From contig BPQB01000039.1 of assembly GCA_019973155.2 (NCBI GenBank), positions 1-64,000 on the forward strand: a stretch of 64,000 bases of DNA. The letters are read 5' to 3'. The notes beneath the pieces are model-generated. The model was not told where the DNA came from, did not search any database, and saw nothing but the letters and a program-made list of their open reading frames with translations. The stretch comes from Phanerochaete sordida (taxonomy: Eukaryota > Basidiomycota > Agaricomycetes > Polyporales > Phanerochaetaceae). The first letter of the stretch is position 1. Every line of letters begins with the position of its first letter. Below are positions 48,996 through 60,349 of the stretch, one piece after another. A program made the position numbers and the translations under genes.

Positions 48996-51636
48996 CTAAC
49001 GAACTCGAAGCGTATCTGCAATGTTTATAATACCTAGTGGACCTCCTGCATACGCGAATAAAAGTCTTCTGCTATCAGGGAGGAACTTTATCTCAATCTC
49101 TCGCTCTCCAATACCTTCCAGGTGCGCGACGCGCTGTCCAGACTTCGCATTATGCACAACTATGTCGTGGGGATTCCTGCAGACAGCAATGAAGGTACCG
49201 TCTGGAGAGAATGAGAGTGGACTTCCGTCGCCAAGAACGGTAAAGACGTGTGTTCGGGCACCTTTCGAAGGCTCGTGCAGCACGACCTCCCCGTCGTTGA
49301 AGCGCTTCCGCGTGATCGAAACCGTCGCTAGCATCCCGCCGTCTGGTGAATACGCTGCAGCAGTGACCAGTCGGCCGGCCTGCTTCACGCGCAAGACCTC
49401 CTTGCCCCTCTTCGTCGTATACAGCCGCGCGTCCTGGCCCTCGACGTACACGAAGATAGTATCTCCACCAGGCGAGAACGCCACAGGGTACGGCTTTGTT
49501 GTGCGCGGGATTGATATGGTGGCGCGCACCGAGACGTGAGAGTCCACGTTATAGATGACGACCTTGTCCTCGGTGGCTGCAGCGAGCTGACGGCCCTCGA
49601 AGTCATAGGCGAAAGTGAAGATCTGCGAGCCGAGCGGTGAGGTGTAGAGCGATGACGCAGAATTGAACGCCCAGATCTCCACGCCGCCTTCGACAGATCC
49701 TGTGGCGAGGTACCGACCGCAGGGCGAGAAGGCCAGACATGTGATGCGGCTAAAACGGCCCTGGAGACGCGAAATAGAGACCCCGTGTACGATATCCCAG
49801 ATATTCAATTCCTGGGTAGCGCACGCGGACACGAGGTGTTTTCCGTCCGGGGAAAATGCAACGGAGGTGAGCAGACTGACTGGATTATCTTCTCTGAGGT
49901 GACCGAGGCGAAGGCCATCCAACGTTCGCCAGACTGTTATCTCGGATGTCCTCCCAGCAAGTGCAATCATCGAGCCGTCACGAGAGATAGTATAATTGTG
50001 TTGATTCTTTGTGATACCGGTGGTGTCGCTGAATAGCAAGTAGGCAAGCCTCGTGGGTTTTTGGTGCGCTTCCTTCCCTGCCTGCGGTAGTTTGACGTGC
50101 GCAAACGACACGTCTGCGCGCCCGTCCATGCTGATGTTCGACCATCGTTCGATATCCGAGCGCGATATACGAGGGTTCTGCAGCTGATTGTGCTGATACT
50201 GCATCAGATCCAGCGCCGAAATGCGCCCACCTGTACGATATGCCGTCACACACGGCTACTGACGTGTACCACGCTGGTACTCACGGCCGTCATTAACCAC
50301 AACAGGCGGTCTCCGCCGACGTAAATACGTGGACAAGTCAATTGGACACGCATCTCCCTATAAATGACTGATCAGCGACCGCTTCAGGTGTGCAGATGGT
50401 CACGTACGCCGAGAATGCTCTCAAGATCGTCGTCACGTGCAATAGCACAACGTGCTTCAGACACCTGCCCATAATTCAGAGAAAGATTGCCATGTGAGGA
50501 TTGGAATGTCGCAGCTGCAGCGCGATAACTCTGACCTCAAGAATATATTCCAGAAGGATGTCCAGAGGCTCAATGAACGTGCCCTGGTTACTGATGAACA
50601 TCGGTATGCGTTACCCAAACGGTCAGACGTACCTTCCCCTCATTGAACAGTGCAGCTGGACTCTCCACCTGCTGTTCTGAATCCTCCGTTGCTCCCGTCC
50701 CGGGCGCGCGATCATCGTTACCGGATGGCAGATTGTGGCTCCCCGCCCCAGCAACCATAATACGCACAATGCCCAGCCGCTTCTTGATCTTATAGCGCTT
50801 TACGAAGACGCACTGATCTTTTGGTGCGTTTGACCCGGCCTCTTTTGGGTACCTCTCTCCGCTGCGCTCCATTGGCGGCCCCGAGTACGACTTGTGGCGC
50901 GACCGCGACAGGCTGAGACCAAAAAGCTGCGCGATGCGGCCCTTGACAGCGAGCTGGTTCCTGGAGCTCAGTGTGCTGAACGCGGCCGTCGCCCAGTCGT
51001 CCGGGGCTTTGATCCACCCGCTCACAAGGACGATGTCTTCTTGGTCGACGCGGTGCCTGAGCTTCTCCTTCGCGTACGTGTACCAGTTGTCGTGCTCGCG
51101 GATCATGTATTCCTCGAGGGCGTTGTTATCGTACAGGCTCTCCGCGTAGGCACGGCTCTTGAGGACGAGCAGTGCACCCTGGACTTCTCGGCACGCGTAG
51201 CTTGCACTCAGCGCAGCCGAGCCGGTTGAACTGCCACTGCAGCAAATGAACAACGCTGTACGCATCAGAGAAAACGCAAGACGCACCCCATCAGCTCGCC
51301 CTTTAGCTCGATCTCCTCGACTCCTCGACTCGGAAACCGCCCCGGCCCCATTGGTGCATTCCGCTTGTCTAGCGTAAAGACGTCTTCGGGCAAAGAAGGC
51401 TCGATCTTGTACGCAGTGGGCCAGTGTTGCACGCTGTGTTTGGCAATCGTCGAGTTGAGATTGAAGAGACGGACGAACGCGCCTTCGCGAACGTAACCCA
51501 CGTCCCCAATATGAGGTTCGCCAGTGATATGCGGTTCGGGATACCACAGCGGACAGCCGTACCCGAGCTCGGCCAAGCTGGTCTGGTATATCTTGTGTGC
51601 AGCTCGAGAGTCAGACGTTTGGTGAATGGTAAACAT
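48996..51636 (-). CDS. WDP12: full-length GDVG-WD40 family protein
   Basis: Six exons (51636-51287, 51236-50633, 50583-50536, 50464-50408, 50357-50285, 50230-48996) give 788 aa. The N-terminal domain starts MFTIHQTSDSRAAHKIYQTS and has EPHITGEPHIGDVGYVREGA. The central domain has QEDIVLVSGWIKAPDDWATA, LFGLSLSRSRHKSYSGPPME and QCVFVKRYKIKKRLGIVRI. Linkers are FIEPLDILLEYILE, CAIARDDDLESILG and CPIDLSTYLRRRRPPVVV. The propeller opens GRISALDLMQYQHNQLQNP, includes LTSVAFSPDGKHLVSACAT, and ends FLPDSRRLLFAYAGGPLGII...LRVR. It leads a tandem head-to-tail trio with WDP13 and WDP14, all inverted relative to WDP11 and WDP15. All acceptors are CAG or TAG. Confidence 0.86.
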
Positions 51637-51816
51637 GGCGCGCTGCTGAGCTGCGGCTTCTGGGACTGCGTCGGAGCTTCGATGGAGAGCGAACAAGGAC
51701 AACCTTCGCGTAGCAGAGCAGAGCGCGCTATTGGTGTCACATGACCATGGACCCACATCCCACGGCCGGAGCGCGTTCTACATACACGCGAAACAACATC
51801 TGATCTGAATAATCCT

Positions 51817-54431
51817 CTAATGTACACGAAGTGTATCTGCAACATTAACAATACCCAGCGGTCCCCCTGCATATGCGAAGACAATCCTTTTACTGTCCGA
51901 GAGGAACCTCGTCTCCAATGGACGCTCGGCTATGTTCAAATGGGCCACCAGCTGTCCAGTCCTCGCGTTATGGACAGCGATTTCAGTATGTCTGTAGGTC
52001 ACCACAAGAAAAGCGCCATCCGGAGAGAACGAGAGCGAACGGCCGTCGCTCAAGATCTTAAATTTGTGCGTCCTGGTACCCTTGGATGACTCGTACAGAG
52101 TCACTTCGACATCGACTTCCCGGTTCTCAGCGATGGATGCGGTAGCCAGCGTAGTGCCGTCAGGACTGTATGCCGCGGAGACAGCTTTCATCTTACTTTC
52201 CTCCAGTCGTAGGACCTCCTTTCCTCTCTTCGTCGTGTACACCCGCGCGTACTCGCCTTCGACGCATATAAGGATTTTATCTCCGCTAGGCGAGAACGCC
52301 GCCGTGCACAGCTTGGAGATGCGTCGCAGGGGTATGGTCGTTCGCACTGAGATGCGGGCGGTGATGTCGTGGATGACGACTTGATTCTGGACGGTCGCAG
52401 CGAGTTGATGGCCCGCAGAGTCGTAGACGAGGCTGATTATCTGCGAGCCCAGCTGCGCGAAGTATAGCGACGACTTGGTGGCGTAGTCCCAGAGCTCTAG
52501 ACCGCCTGCAATAGATCCTGCCGCGAGGTATCTCCCAGATGGGGAGAAGGACAAGCAGTTGATGGAGTTGATACGTCCTTGGAGACGCGTGACAGGCTCG
52601 CCATGTACAACATCCCAGATAGTGAGGTCTTCGTTTCCGCAACCAGACACGAGATGTCGCCCGTCTGGTGAAAATGCGATTGAGGTAATGAAGTAGATTT
52701 GCTCGTCCTCTTTGAGCTGATTCAGCGTACGACCGTCCGATGTGCGCCAGACCGTAATCTCAGGTGTCTGCCCGACCACTGCGATCATAGAGCCATCACG
52801 GGAGAGCGCATAGCAATGTTGGTCTTTGGTGATGCCAGAGGTGTCGCTGAACCGCAGGTAGGCGAATCTTGGAAGGTCTCTCCAGCCGTCCTTATCCCGC
52901 TGGGGCAACTGAGCGTGACCGAACGTGACATTCGTGGATGAAAACATGTCCATGTGTGGCCATCGCTCTATATCTGACCGAGAAATATGGGTACGGCCGA
53001 GTTTATCTTGGTCTTGATGCAACAGGTCCAACGTTGCAACACGTCCGCCTGTACAATTCGACGTCAAATACATTTGCCTTATATTTCAATGTCTACTCAC
53101 AGCCGTCGTCCACAATTACCGGTGGCCGTCTCCTGCGCAGATACGTAGAGAAATCGGTAGGATGCGCGTTTCCCTAGCAATAGACTGAGTTTGCGAGCGT
53201 AGATCACGGAGCAGTCACCTACGGCAAGTATACTCTCAATATCTTCATCACGTGCGATAGCGTAACGAGCCTCAGAAACCTTCACGGAACGATGGAAACC
53301 CTCAGTAAGACCTATGACTTATACGGTAGTTCGCACCTGCAGAATGTATTCAAGAAGGATGTCCAACGGGTCGACATATTTGCCCTGAAAGATATTGAGC
53401 GACTAGATATGAAATGAAAGATGCTCGACGCACTTCGCCTTCATTGAACAGAGCAACTGAGGCCTCTGGATCAGAGCTCGCTGCCATGCCTCTAGCCGCA
53501 TCGGTCCCGCCGTCTTCAGGAGGTAGCACATGGCTTCCTGCACCCGCCACCATAATTCGAACAATACCAAGCCGCTTCTTGATCTTGTAGCGTTTCACGA
53601 ACACGCACTGGTCCTTAGGAGCGTCGGACGTCGCTTCCTTGGGGTACTTCGTCCCGCTCCGCTCCATCTGTGGTCCCGAGTGCGACTTGTGACGAGATCG
53701 CGTCAGACTGAGACCGAAGAACTGGGTAATCTGGCCCTTGGCGTAAACCTCATTCGCAGTGCTGCGTCTGCTAAACGCGGCCGTCGCCCAGTCCGCTGGA
53801 GCCTTGACCCATCCGCTGACGAGCACGATGTCTTCCTGGCTGACGCGATGTCCGAGGGTTTCGGTCGCGTAGGTATGCCAATTTTCGTGCTCGCGTACCA
53901 TGTACTTCTCGAGTATCTGGTTGTCGTAAAGGCTCTCTCCGTATGCGTGGCTCTTTAGGACGAGGAGAGCTCCTTGTACCTCTCGGCACGCATAGCTCGC
54001 GCTCAGAGTCGCTGAGCCAGCAGAGGCACCTCTACAGCACATCAGACTCGTGATACATCCTGCGAAAGGCACAGCACTCACCCAGTCGCCTCTCCCTCCA
54101 GCTTAATTTCCTCCACCCCGCGACTCTTAAACCGTCCCGGACCCATGGGGGCGTTCCGCTTGTCCAACACGAAGACGTCCTTCGGGAGCTGGGGCTCGAC
54201 CTTGTACGCGGTGGGCCAATGCTCCACTATGTACTTGTCCACCGTTACATTCAGGTTGAAGAGGCGAATAAACGCGCCGCCGCGCACGTAGCCTACGTCT
54301 CCTATCTGCGGCTCGCCAGTGACGTGCGGCTCGGGGAACCACAGCGGGCAGCCGGAGCCCAGCTCGGAAAGGCTTGCTTCGTAGATCTTGTACGCGGCGC
54401 GAGAGTCAGACGTTTGGTGGATGGTGAACAT
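51817..54431 (-). CDS. WDP13: full-length GDVG-WD40 family protein
   Basis: Six exons (54431-54082, 54031-53434, 53384-53337, 53279-53223, 53173-53101, 53048-51817) give 785 aa. The N-terminal domain has MFTIHQTSDSRAAYKIYEAS and GCPLWFPEPHVTGEPQIGDV; the central domain QEDIVLVSGWVKAPADWATA, FFGLSLTRSRHKSHSGPQME and QCVFVKRYKIKKRLGIVRI. Linkers are KYVDPLDILLEYILQ, YAIARDEDIESILA and HPTDFSTYLRRRRPPVIV. The propeller opens GGRVATLDLLHQDQDKLGRT and ends FLSDSKRIVFAYAGGPLGIV, then LRVH in place of LRVR, shared only with WDP14. The exon 4 acceptor is AAG. Only 180 bases separate its stop from the WDP12 start. Confidence 0.86.
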
Positions 54432-54857
54432 GGTACGCTCTCGAGGTGGTGGCTCATGTGATGATTGTGTCGAAAGGCGATGAGAAGTGAACGAGGAACG
54501 CCTCGCATGGACAGGTCGGGCACGGTGCGGGCGCCATCTGGCGGTGGACCCACATCCCACGGTCGCAAATCACGGAAAATCGAGATTGTATTCCCCACAG
54601 CCGCGCCGTGCTACACCAATTCCGTGTCAGGGCAGCTCAAGACATGTTTGTACATCCAGCGCAGCACCGTCCTCTAAGCTGTGTTAAGGTGCGTCCACGC
54701 TAGCCTTCTATCAGTCCGTGCTCAGGCTCCGGGGTGGCACTCGAGGTAATAATCTGCGAGTCTCGGTGGATCTTTAGAAACAGCAAGTCCTACGCCGTTT
54801 ATTGTAGCACATTGCCCCATCCTCGCAAATAAAGCAGCAACGTACCAATGAATTATT
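54432..54857. other. Intergenic between WDP14 and WDP13
   Basis: 426 bases with no supported gene; the promoter of WDP13 and the 3-prime end of WDP14. Confidence 0.4.
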
Positions 54858-57480
54858 CTAATGTACACGAAGCGTATCTGCAACATTGACGATGCCCAAC
54901 GGACCTCCTGCGTACGCAAATACAAGCCTCTTGCTGTCTGGGAGGAACCTCGTCTCCATTGGACGCTCTGCTATGTTTAGGGGTGCCACTAGCCGTCCAG
55001 TCTTAGCATTGTGCACAGCGATCTCGGTGTGTCTATCGACCACCACGATAAAGGTCCCGTCCGGGGAAAATGAGAGCGAACCTCCATCGCCCAAGACCGC
55101 GAAGCTGTATATCATCGTACCCTTGGACGACTCATGCAAACTCACTTGGACATCGTTCTCGCGCTTTTCGGAGATGGAAGTGATGGCAATCGCCGTGCCG
55201 TCGGGGCTGTACGCCGCAGATGCAATCGTTCTCCCGCCCTCCGCCAGTCGCAGGACCTCTTTCCCCCTCCTGGTGGTATACACCCGTGCAGATTTGCCGT
55301 CGACGCATATGAGAATCTTGTCACCACCAGGCGAGAAGGCCGCAGTGCACGAGCTGGGTGTGCGACGGAGAGGTATGGTGGTGCGCGCCGACACGCGCGT
55401 GTCAAGGGCGTAGATGACGACTTTATCGCGGACGGTCGCAGCAAGCTGACGACCCGCGGAATCGTAGGTGAGGCCAAGAATCTGCGATCCAGGCTGCGCG
55501 GTGTACAGGGACGATGCGGCGGCGTAATCCCAGATCTCGATATTGCCTTCGATGGATCCGGCGGCAAGGTACCGACCGCAGGGCGAGAAGGACAGACAGG
55601 TGATGCGGCTGACACGTCCGTGGAGACACGAGACAGGACTGCCATGTACGATATCCCAGATCGTGAGCTCTTCGTTCGCGCGATTAGACACCAGCCGTCG
55701 ACCGTCGTGTGAGAATGCGATAGCGGTAATGAAGCTGGTTCGCCCCTCTTCCTTGAGATAGCTAAGCCGTCGGCCATCCGATGTGCGCCAAACCGTGATC
55801 TCAGGTGCCCGTCCGACAACTGCAATCATTGATCCGTCGGTCGAGAGGGCGTAACAATGTTGGTTTTTAGTGACGCCTGTGGTGTCGCTGAATCGTAGGT
55901 AGGCAAATGCTGAAAGCTTTCTCCAGCTCTCTTTGTCCCGCTGGGGCAGCTCGACTTCCGCAGACGACACAGTTGCGCCTTCGTGCATGTCCATGTGTGG
56001 CCATCTCTCGACGTTCGAGCGGAATATATGGGTCCGTCCGAGTTTTGCTTGGTCCTGTTGCAGCAAATCCAGCGTTGCGACACGGCCGCCTGGACAGGGC
56101 AAGGTCAACTTAATTTTGAACGTAGCTTCAGATCTACTTACATCCATCGTCAACGGCGACAGGTGGACGTCGTCCACGCAGATAGGTAGAGAAGTCGGTA
56201 GGATGGGGCGCTCCCTGGAATGCAATAATTTAGCGAACGTTGAAAGTATGCAATAGTCACATACGGCAAGCATGCTCTCAATGTCTTCATCACGTGCGAC
56301 GGCGTACTGGGCCTCTGAGATCTGGTTGAAGGAAATAGAAGCGCTTGGTATAATTCTCTGTTTATGGAATAATCCGCACCTCCAGGATGTACTCAAGAAG
56401 TGTGTCCAAGGGGTCGCCGAACTTGCCCTGGAAAGTATTGAGCGACCGGCCAGCAGACGAAGTCGTCTCAACACACCTCTGTAGCATTGAATAGTGCAAC
56501 TGGGGCGTCGATCTCTGTATCATGGCCCTTCGCGCTTCTCCCAGTCGCGTCGCGTCCGTCGTCTCCAGGCGGCAACGAATGGTTCCCTGCACCCGCCACC
56601 ATAATGCGGACAATCCCGAGCCTCTTCTTGATTCTGTAGCGCTTCACAAATACGCACTGATCCTTAGGACCATCTGACACGGCTTCTTTGTGGTACTTTG
56701 CGCCGCTCCGCTCCATTTGCGGCCCCGCGTACGACTTGTGGCGGGACCGCGACAGACTCAGACCAAAGAATTGGCTGACTTGACCCTTGACGGAGACCTG
56801 GTTCTCGGAGGTGCGCTTGCTGAACGCGGCCGTCGCCCAGTCTGCCGGTGCCTTGACCCAGCCGCTAACGAGCACGATGTCTTCCTTGCTGACGCGATGT
56901 CCAAGGGTTTCGGTCGCGTAGGCGTGCCAGTTGTCGTGCTCTCGAACCATGTACTTCTCTAAGAGCTGGTTGTCGTACAGACTCTCCTCATATGCATGGC
57001 TCTTGAGGACGAGGAGAGCGCCTTGCACCTCTCGGCACGCGTAGCTCGCGCTCAGACTTGCCGAGCCAGCAGACGCACCCCTGCTACATATCAGTCTCGC
57101 GATAGATCCTCCAGAACGCACAGCACGTACCCAGTCGCTTCGCCCTCCAGCTTTATCTCCTCAACCCCTCGACTCTTGAAACGCCCCGGTCCCATCGGGG
57201 CATTTCGCTTGTCCAGCGCGAAGACGTCCTTTGGAAGCAGGGGCTCGACCTTGTACGCGGTGGGCCAATGCTCCACGGCATACTTGTCCACGGCCGCGTT
57301 GAGGTTGAAGAGCCGAATGAAGGCGCCCCCGCGCGCATAGCCTACGTCCCCAATCTGTGGTTCTCCGGTGACATGCGGTTCGGGATACCATAGCGGGCAG
57401 CCGGATCCGAGCTCAGAGAGACTAGTCTCGTAGATTTTGTATGCAGCGCGAGAGTCAGAGGTCTGGTGGATTGTAAACAT
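54858..57480 (-). CDS. WDP14: full-length GDVG-WD40 family protein
   Basis: Six exons (57480-57131, 57080-56477, 56427-56380, 56321-56265, 56214-56142, 56089-54858) give 787 aa. It is the nearest relative of WDP13: exons 1 and 3-6 have the same lengths, and it shares EPHVTGEPQIGDVG, FFGLSLSRSRHKSYAGPQME, GGRVATLDLLQQDQAKLGRT and the LRVH C-terminus. The central domain reads KEDIVLVSGWVKAPADWATA; linkers are FGDPLDTLLEYILE, YAVARDEDIESMLA and HPTDFSTYLRGRRPPVAV. At least seven blade-like units are visible in the propeller, from YALSTDGSMIAVVGRAPEIT to FLPDSKRLVFAYAGGPLGIV. Its start lies 156 bases from the divergent start of WDP15. An ATG nine bases upstream (MRAMFT) would add three residues. 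Confidence 0.86.
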
Positions 57481-57636
57481 GGCGCGCACTCGCAGCCGTT
57501 AAGCATAGGATTGTGACGGAGCGATGGCGAGGCCCCGACATGGACAAGGACAACCTTCGCGCACGCCAGCGGAGCGCGCTGCCGCGGGCGTCTGAATCTA
57601 CGTCCAGTCTTGTCCCCCCTCCTCGACGAGAATCTG
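57481..57636. promoter_or_regulatory. Divergent promoter region of WDP14 and WDP15
   Basis: 156 bases separate the two ATGs, so both core promoters and leaders must share this stretch. No consensus TATA box was seen in either direction. Confidence 0.45.
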
Positions 57637-60278
57637 ATGTTCACCCTCTTCCGCGCGCTAGATTCTGAGGCTGCGTACCATATCTACCCGTCGTGCCTCT
57701 CAGGTCGCGGATACGGCTACCCTTTGTGGCGTCCCGAGCCGCACGACACAGGCGAGCCACAGATCGGAGATGTCGGTTACATGCGCGAGGGATCGTTTGT
57801 CAGACTCTTCAACATCAACATCTCGGCCGCCCCATATCGAGTGAAGGGGTGGCACCCTCAATTCGATATCGAGGAACCGCCCTCTCTGAACGTCTTTCGC
57901 GTCGCCAGCTACCCCGCATCGCTGATGGCGGGGCAGCTCAGGAGTCGGGGTGTAGAAGAAATTGGCATTCATGGAAAACTCGCAGGGTAAGTATCTTCAA
58001 TAATCGCCTCTGTACAATCGCTGAATATGTGTAGTGGCACTCCGTTTGGCGCCTCTGCAGGTCTGAGTGGCGGCTACAGCTGCCGGGAAGTTCATGGCGC
58101 GCTGCTCGTCCTCAAGAGCCACGCCGACGCAGAAAGCCTGTACGACAACCGAGCTCTCGAAGAGTATATGATCCGCGAGCACCACAAGTGGCACGCGTAC
58201 GCGGTCGACGACGTCGGGCATCGGGTCAAGCTCGAGGACGTCGTCCTTGTCAGTGGCTGGGTCAAGGCCCCCGCCGACTGGGCGACCGCGGCTTTCAGCA
58301 ACACGAGCTCGACGGAAAGTCTGTCAGTGACAAGCCAGCTTGGACAGTTGTTTGGTCTTGGTCTGTCGGGGAAGCGGCGTACTGCGTACTCTGGACCGCG
58401 GATGGAGCGCCAGGGAGCGACATATCCACAGGTAGCAGATGCAAATGCCCCACGAAATCAGTGCTTGTTCGTCAAGCGCTACAAGATCAAGAAAAGAGTC
58501 TCAATTGTCCGCGTCCTTCAGGCTGGCGCGGGATACGATAATCAGGGGCCGTCGGGCGGTGGCGATGACGATGTCGAATCCTCCGCGGTCAGATCTGGGG
58601 ATCCGGATGTGGTGCCATTCGACAAGCTATTCGGGGAGTGGGAGGTAATGTTGTCGTATCTTTGGTGTCTGCGTGCGCTCATAGTGGCATTCCACTCACA
58701 GGACACGACCGTTGAACCCTTGGATATTCTGCTCGATTACATCCTTGAGGTCACGTCCAGACGTTTCTGACAGGATCGTGCAGTGGCTCACATTTTAATC
58801 CTAGATCTCCAACGCAGACTATGCTCTAGCACGAGATGAAGATATTGAAAGCATATTAGGAGTACGTCATTGCTCGGAAGATTGGAACAGTACTGATCGT
58901 ACTCCCAGGGCAACACTCCGACAGACTTCTCCACGTACTTGCGCAGAGCCCAGCCACCCGTATTAGTCGACGACCGCTGTCAGTATTGTTAATTGCTTCA
59001 GCCGGAGCATCTGCCTTGACTCAATGACAAACAGGTGGACGAGTCTCAAAACAAGATCTGTTGCTTCGAACGCAAGCAAAACTGGAGCATCCGCGCATCA
59101 GCTCGGGCGACCTTGCGCGCTGGCCAGGAATCACAGCAGAAGGGCGCGCGGAAGTAGCGTCTGGGAAAGTTCAGCTTCCAAATTACGCTCCAGGGAAGTC
59201 GCGCGGGCTGCCAAAATACGCGTTTTTGGAGTTCACGGAGCCAACCGTCACCATCAAGACACGACACTGCTATGCACTGTCGTCAGACGGCACCCTGCTG
59301 GCCACGGCGTGGAACAAGCTCGAGATTGTATTATGGCGCACACGGGATGGTCTGCGCCTGCAATGTCTCACAGACGCTCATTCCGGCAATATCACATCCC
59401 TAGCTTTCTCCATGGACCGTCGACGTCTCGCCTCTGGATCACGCGACCGCACCGTTGTGATCTGGGACGTCGTTCACGGCACCGCGCTCTTGCGACTCGA
59501 GGGCCATAGTTCCGAGTCGTTCCCCTGGTTCCTATCCTTTTCGCCCAATGGTCGTGTCCTTCTTTCCGGCGCGAATGATGGGACAGTCATTTTCTGGGAC
59601 GCGTACTCTGGCAGCTCCCTCTCCACCTTTGCGCTAGGCACAGCGGTCCGCGCGGTGCTCTTCGACACATCCGGCTCGTACGCGGCCGTCACCGTCACGA
59701 ACCTCGTCGTCCTCTTCAAACTCGGGCCCCAGATTGTCCAGCGGGCCGCGATCGCGTCCACGTCCACGCCGAGAATATTTGACGTAGAGTTCTCGCCGAA
59801 CGGTGAACGCATACTCGTCTGCGCGCACGGCGAGTTCGCGCGTGTGTACACCACGGACAAGGGACGGGAGGTGCTGCGCCTCGACCAGCGCGGGCAGCGT
59901 GCCCGTACGGCGGCGTTTACGCCCGACGGCGGCGCAGTGATGAGTGTCACTGCAGGGGAGCGCGACATGCGCCTGGTCGTGCAAGACGCGGTCCGCGGCA
60001 AAGAGCTCCTGGACGTCGACGACCGTAACCACTCGGAGGCAAGTACACTGGCGATATCGCCGGACGGCACCCTACTCGTTACGCCCTATTCTCTGGGAGG
60101 TCTTATCGTCCGCGATGGGAGATCGGGGGAGTGGATTGGAAAGATTGAAGGGGTGGCGCAAGAGGTGGTGACAGATGTCAAGTTTCTCTCTGACAGTCGT
60201 AGGGTTCTCTTTACATGCTCAACGGGGCCGATTGGTATCGTCGATGTCGCTGACATACGTCGTGTACAATTGCAATGA
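57637..60278 (+). CDS. WDP15: full-length GDVG-WD40 family protein
   Basis: Six exons (57637-57986, 58035-58644, 58702-58749, 58805-58861, 58909-58978, 59035-60278) give 792 aa. It is the close duplicate of WDP11: MFTLFRALDSEAAYHIYPSC, EPHDTGEPQIGDVGYMREGS, the central LEDVVLVSGWVKAPADWATA, LFGLGLSGKRRTAYSGPRME and QCLFVKRYKIKKRVSIVRV. Linkers are VEPLDILLDYILE, YALARDEDIESILG and TPTDFSTYLRRAQPPVLV. The propeller opens GRVSKQDLLLRTQAKLEHP and ends FLSDSRRVLFTCSTGPIGIV, then RRVQLQ. Exon 5 is 70 bases, as in WDP11. The trio WDP12-14 lies between the two copies in the opposite direction. Its stop is 71 bases from that of WDP16. Confidence 0.86.
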
Positions 60279-60349
60279 GATCCAGGCCTATTCACCATAC
60301 GCCAGATGATGTCCATGGAAATTCGTATATTCGACGTCTCGGCCTACAT

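Noticed and set aside
54858..56474. Single 538-codon frame on the minus strand as one exon
   Set aside because: Homology shows exons 4 and 6 of WDP14 in this frame, but exon 5 (HPTDFSTYLR) lies in another frame. Intron signals identical to those of WDP13 split it.
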